Below the pieces are notes generated by a model, which saw only the letters and a list, made by a program, of their open reading frames with translations, searched no databases and had not been told where the DNA came from. The translations under genes were made by a program, and so were the position numbers. A stretch of DNA of 64,000 nucleotides from the NCBI RefSeq assembly GCF_004519315.1, contig NZ_SOZE01000002.1, positions 248,001 through 312,000 of the forward strand, read 5' to 3'. The stretch is from Mucilaginibacter psychrotolerans. GTDB lineage: Bacteria > Bacteroidota > Bacteroidia > Sphingobacteriales > Sphingobacteriaceae. This document shows, in pieces, positions 62,568-64,000 of the stretch; positions within the stretch are counted from its first letter, which is position 1, and each line of letters starts with the position of its first letter.

Positions 62568-63179
62568 ATGAAAAACGCATCGCTAAGAAATAAAGCTTTA
62601 AGAGCACTGTTTGTTTGCTTTTTACTTAGCAATTATAATGCATTTGCACAAGAAACTACCATATGGCTGGTGCGCCATGCCGAAAAAGAGGCTGCTACCG
62701 CGTTAAACCCCGATAATCCCAACCTTAACTTAGATGGGCTGAAACGCGCCGCATCGCTTGCCAAATTCCTGAAGCGCGAAAAAATAAAAGCTATATACGT
62801 TACCAAATACAAACGCACCGCCGAAACGGCTACACCGCTGGCTACGCAGGCCCGCATATTGCCCCGGGTTTATGGCGATAGCCTTAAAACTTTTGCCTCA
62901 ACTATACTGAAAAACTTCAACGGCAACAACGTGCTTATCATAGGGCACTCCAATACCCTGATGCCCCTGCTGGATGCATTTGGAAGTGAAATGCCGTTTG
63001 ACGCGCTTGATGAGGATGATTACGACATGATTTTCAAACTCACTATCAATGATTCGGGTGAGCGCAAGCTGGAAATATCCTACTATGGCACACTGCACCA
63101 TAAATCAGACTTGCCGGAGAAGTACAAGGAGGATAACCGCCCAGCGCAGCAATTCATCAGCCAGCCATCGCACTATTGA
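62568..63179 (+). CDS. Exported histidine phosphatase family protein
   Basis: A 203-residue protein with a signal peptide (ends near NAFAQ). The phosphohistidine motif is WLVRHAEKEA (RHG type with Ala), the second His is in LIIGHSNTLMP, and YVTKYKRTAETATPLA carries the conserved Arg. It would hydrolyse a phosphate ester in the periplasm. It diverges from the YihY gene with a 46-bp gap. The RHA instead of RHG is common in this branch. Confidence 0.88.
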   Translation: MKNASLRNKALRALFVCFLLSNYNAFAQETTIWLVRHAEKEAATALNPDNPNLNLDGLKRAASLAKFLKREKIKAIYVTKYKRTAETATPLATQARILPRVYGDSLKTFASTILKNFNGNNVLIIGHSNTLMPLLDAFGSEMPFDALDEDDYDMIFKLTINDSGERKLEISYYGTLHHKSDLPEKYKEDNRPAQQFISQPSHY

Positions 63180-63254
63180 TTTTGGCCCTTCGCCCGGGGT
63201 AAGGTAAATCGGCGCTCTGGCGACTGCGCGTTCACCCGGTAATAAGCGGTCTGA

Positions 63255-63371
63255 TTATTCCTCTATAACCGAAAAGAAATTGCCCGCCGGATCTTTAAAC
63301 CAGGCTATGTTTGGCCCGCCATTGCCGCGCGAAATATTGTCTTCGTCGGTTTTGAGGTGTTCGCTGCTCCA
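63255..63371 (-). pseudogene. Truncated VOC/glyoxalase-family remnant
   Basis: On the - strand, [33 protein letters not shown] and SVIEE-stop form the last ~37 residues of a VOC/glyoxalase-type protein (the '[12 protein letters not shown]' end is typical). The upstream part runs into the terminator at 63371-63409 and an in-frame stop, so ~85-100 N-terminal residues are missing. It is a clear 3' remnant rather than a gene. Confidence 0.65.
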
Positions 63372-63409
63372 AAAAAAGAGGCTGTACCATGTTTATGATA
63401 CAGCCTCTT
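63371..63409 (-). terminator. Terminator after the coiled-coil gene
   Basis: An 11-bp stem AAGAGGCTGTA / TACAGCCTCTT with a 12-nt loop, followed on the - strand by seven T. It lies 21 bp past the stop at 63431 and marks the break point of the VOC remnant. Confidence 0.9.
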
Positions 63410-63430
63410 CTATATTGGGGGCATGCCTGC

Positions 63431-64000
63431 CTATTTTAGCGTGAACGATGCTTTACCCATGGTGTATCCATCGGCATATAAAATTACGGTATATGTACCT
63501 TTTTGGAATGGTGAGTACAACCAGTCAATAGGGTAGGTGCTGCCATCGTCTTTAAAATCAATGGCCGTTTTATAGGTGTATTGCAAATCCTGTGCGTCGG
63601 CAGTAAAGGTGCCGCTATCTGCCGGCGTTATGAGGTTGCCGGTAGGGTCTATAACGCGTACGTAAACATCATGCAGTCCTTTTTCGGCCACGGTGTTGCT
63701 TGCAACAGTAAAGCTTATCTTTATTTTCTGTACGTTTTTAGCTTTCTTCTCTTCAACTTCTTTGCCGCTGTTCTTTATCTTATAAGCAATTACTTCAGCA
63801 ACGCCTACCTTTAATGCCGATGCTTCTTTTACCCTCGAATCCAGCTCCTGGTTTTTCTTTTCCAGGTCGGCTGCCTTGCCGCTGACTGTGGCCAGGTTGT
63901 TCTTCAACGTGTCGCGTTCTACGGTTAGGTTAGTGTTTTCTTTCTTAAGCTCTTCGTTTTCGGCAGTGTATTTGGCCACAAAATAACGTAGTTGCTTTAC
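63431..64000 (-). CDS. Coiled-coil protein with beta domain, 5' end outside the window
   Basis: At least 190 residues; the frame is open to the window edge, so the start lies beyond 64000 (an internal GTG at 63979 is not the true start). The visible N-terminal part is a coiled coil (ENEELKKENTNLTVERDTLK, LEKKNQELDSRVKEA). A ~110-residue beta-rich domain follows (KISFTVASNTVAEKGLHDVY, VRVIDPTGNLITPAD, YTVILYADGYTMGKASF). This plan is common among Bacteroidota envelope proteins. No enzyme motif is seen. Confidence 0.8.
   Translation of the reverse strand, partial: VKQLRYFVAKYTAENEELKKENTNLTVERDTLKNNLATVSGKAADLEKKNQELDSRVKEASALKVGVAEVIAYKIKNSGKEVEEKKAKNVQKIKISFTVASNTVAEKGLHDVYVRVIDPTGNLITPADSGTFTADAQDLQYTYKTAIDFKDDGSTYPIDWLYSPFQKGTYTVILYADGYTMGKASFTLK

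Noticed and set aside
62522..62632. 37-residue extension of the YihY protein
   Set aside because: It overlaps the divergent phosphatase gene and its signal peptide; the family start fits the ATG at 62521.

Overview
The window is chromosomal DNA of a Bacteroidota bacterium, most likely family Sphingobacteriaceae and close to Mucilaginibacter or Pedobacter (inference). The signs are a SusC/SusD pair, an OMP-type TonB receptor with a carboxypeptidase-regulatory domain, menaquinone synthesis by the futalosine route, BlaI/BlaR1-like regulation, TPR-fused histidine kinases, -7 boxes of the TAnnTTTG type and few Shine-Dalgarno sites. There is no rRNA, intact tRNA, prophage, transposase or CRISPR array.

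Layout. 1-5.8 kb: SusC and SusD, a terminator, then a secreted Ca-dependent PI-PLC-like enzyme. 5.9-11.3 kb: a GH63-type glucosidase, an OmpA-type lipoprotein and an M28 peptidase. 11.4-17.4 kb: a TPR histidine kinase converging on a 1248-residue NtrY-like membrane kinase. 17.5-24.2 kb: housekeeping genes (fabD, folE, queD-like, mqnB, mqnD) and an ATP-dependent DNA ligase translationally coupled to its MBL-fold exonuclease. 24.4-28 kb: a lone receiver protein and a BlaR1-BlaI operon with a tandem operator. 28-35 kb: a DUF3472-type protein, a GH42-like enzyme, a 2OG-Fe(II) oxygenase, a lipoprotein, a 48-residue small gene and a second TPR kinase. 35.5-40.8 kb: an exonuclease III-type nuclease, a VOC protein, a GNAT, truA and a GHL6-type protein. 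41-47.3 kb: amylosucrase plus an SLC45-type transporter, a remnant of an alpha-glucosidase, an ACT protein and a GH144-type glucanase. 47.4-52.8 kb: a small gene, an acyltransferase, a methyltransferase, yifB and a lone receiver. 52.8-64 kb: a TonB receptor, a frameshifted collagen-like lipoprotein, a metzincin, an aspartic protease with PDZ, a YihY protein, a histidine phosphatase and a coiled-coil protein cut by the window end.

How the genes work together. Carbohydrate capture and hydrolysis is the main theme: outer-membrane SusCD, periplasmic or secreted hydrolases, and a cytoplasmic sucrose module in which amylosucrase would turn imported sucrose into alpha-glucan. Signalling is built from unlinked parts: three kinases and two single-domain receivers, none adjacent to an obvious partner.

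The most unusual signals are (1) GC-rich palindromic elements that lie inside or against coding ends (mqnB/mqnD, folE/fabD, exonuclease C-terminus); (2) nine 29-residue repeats in the periplasmic half of the BlaR1-like protein; (3) a one-base frameshift between the signal peptide and lipobox of a collagen-like lipoprotein; (4) gene remnants of GH13 alpha-glucosidase, VOC and an unrecognised protein; and (5) two small genes of 48 and 49 codons. I did not find a clear new multi-gene defence or biosynthetic system.
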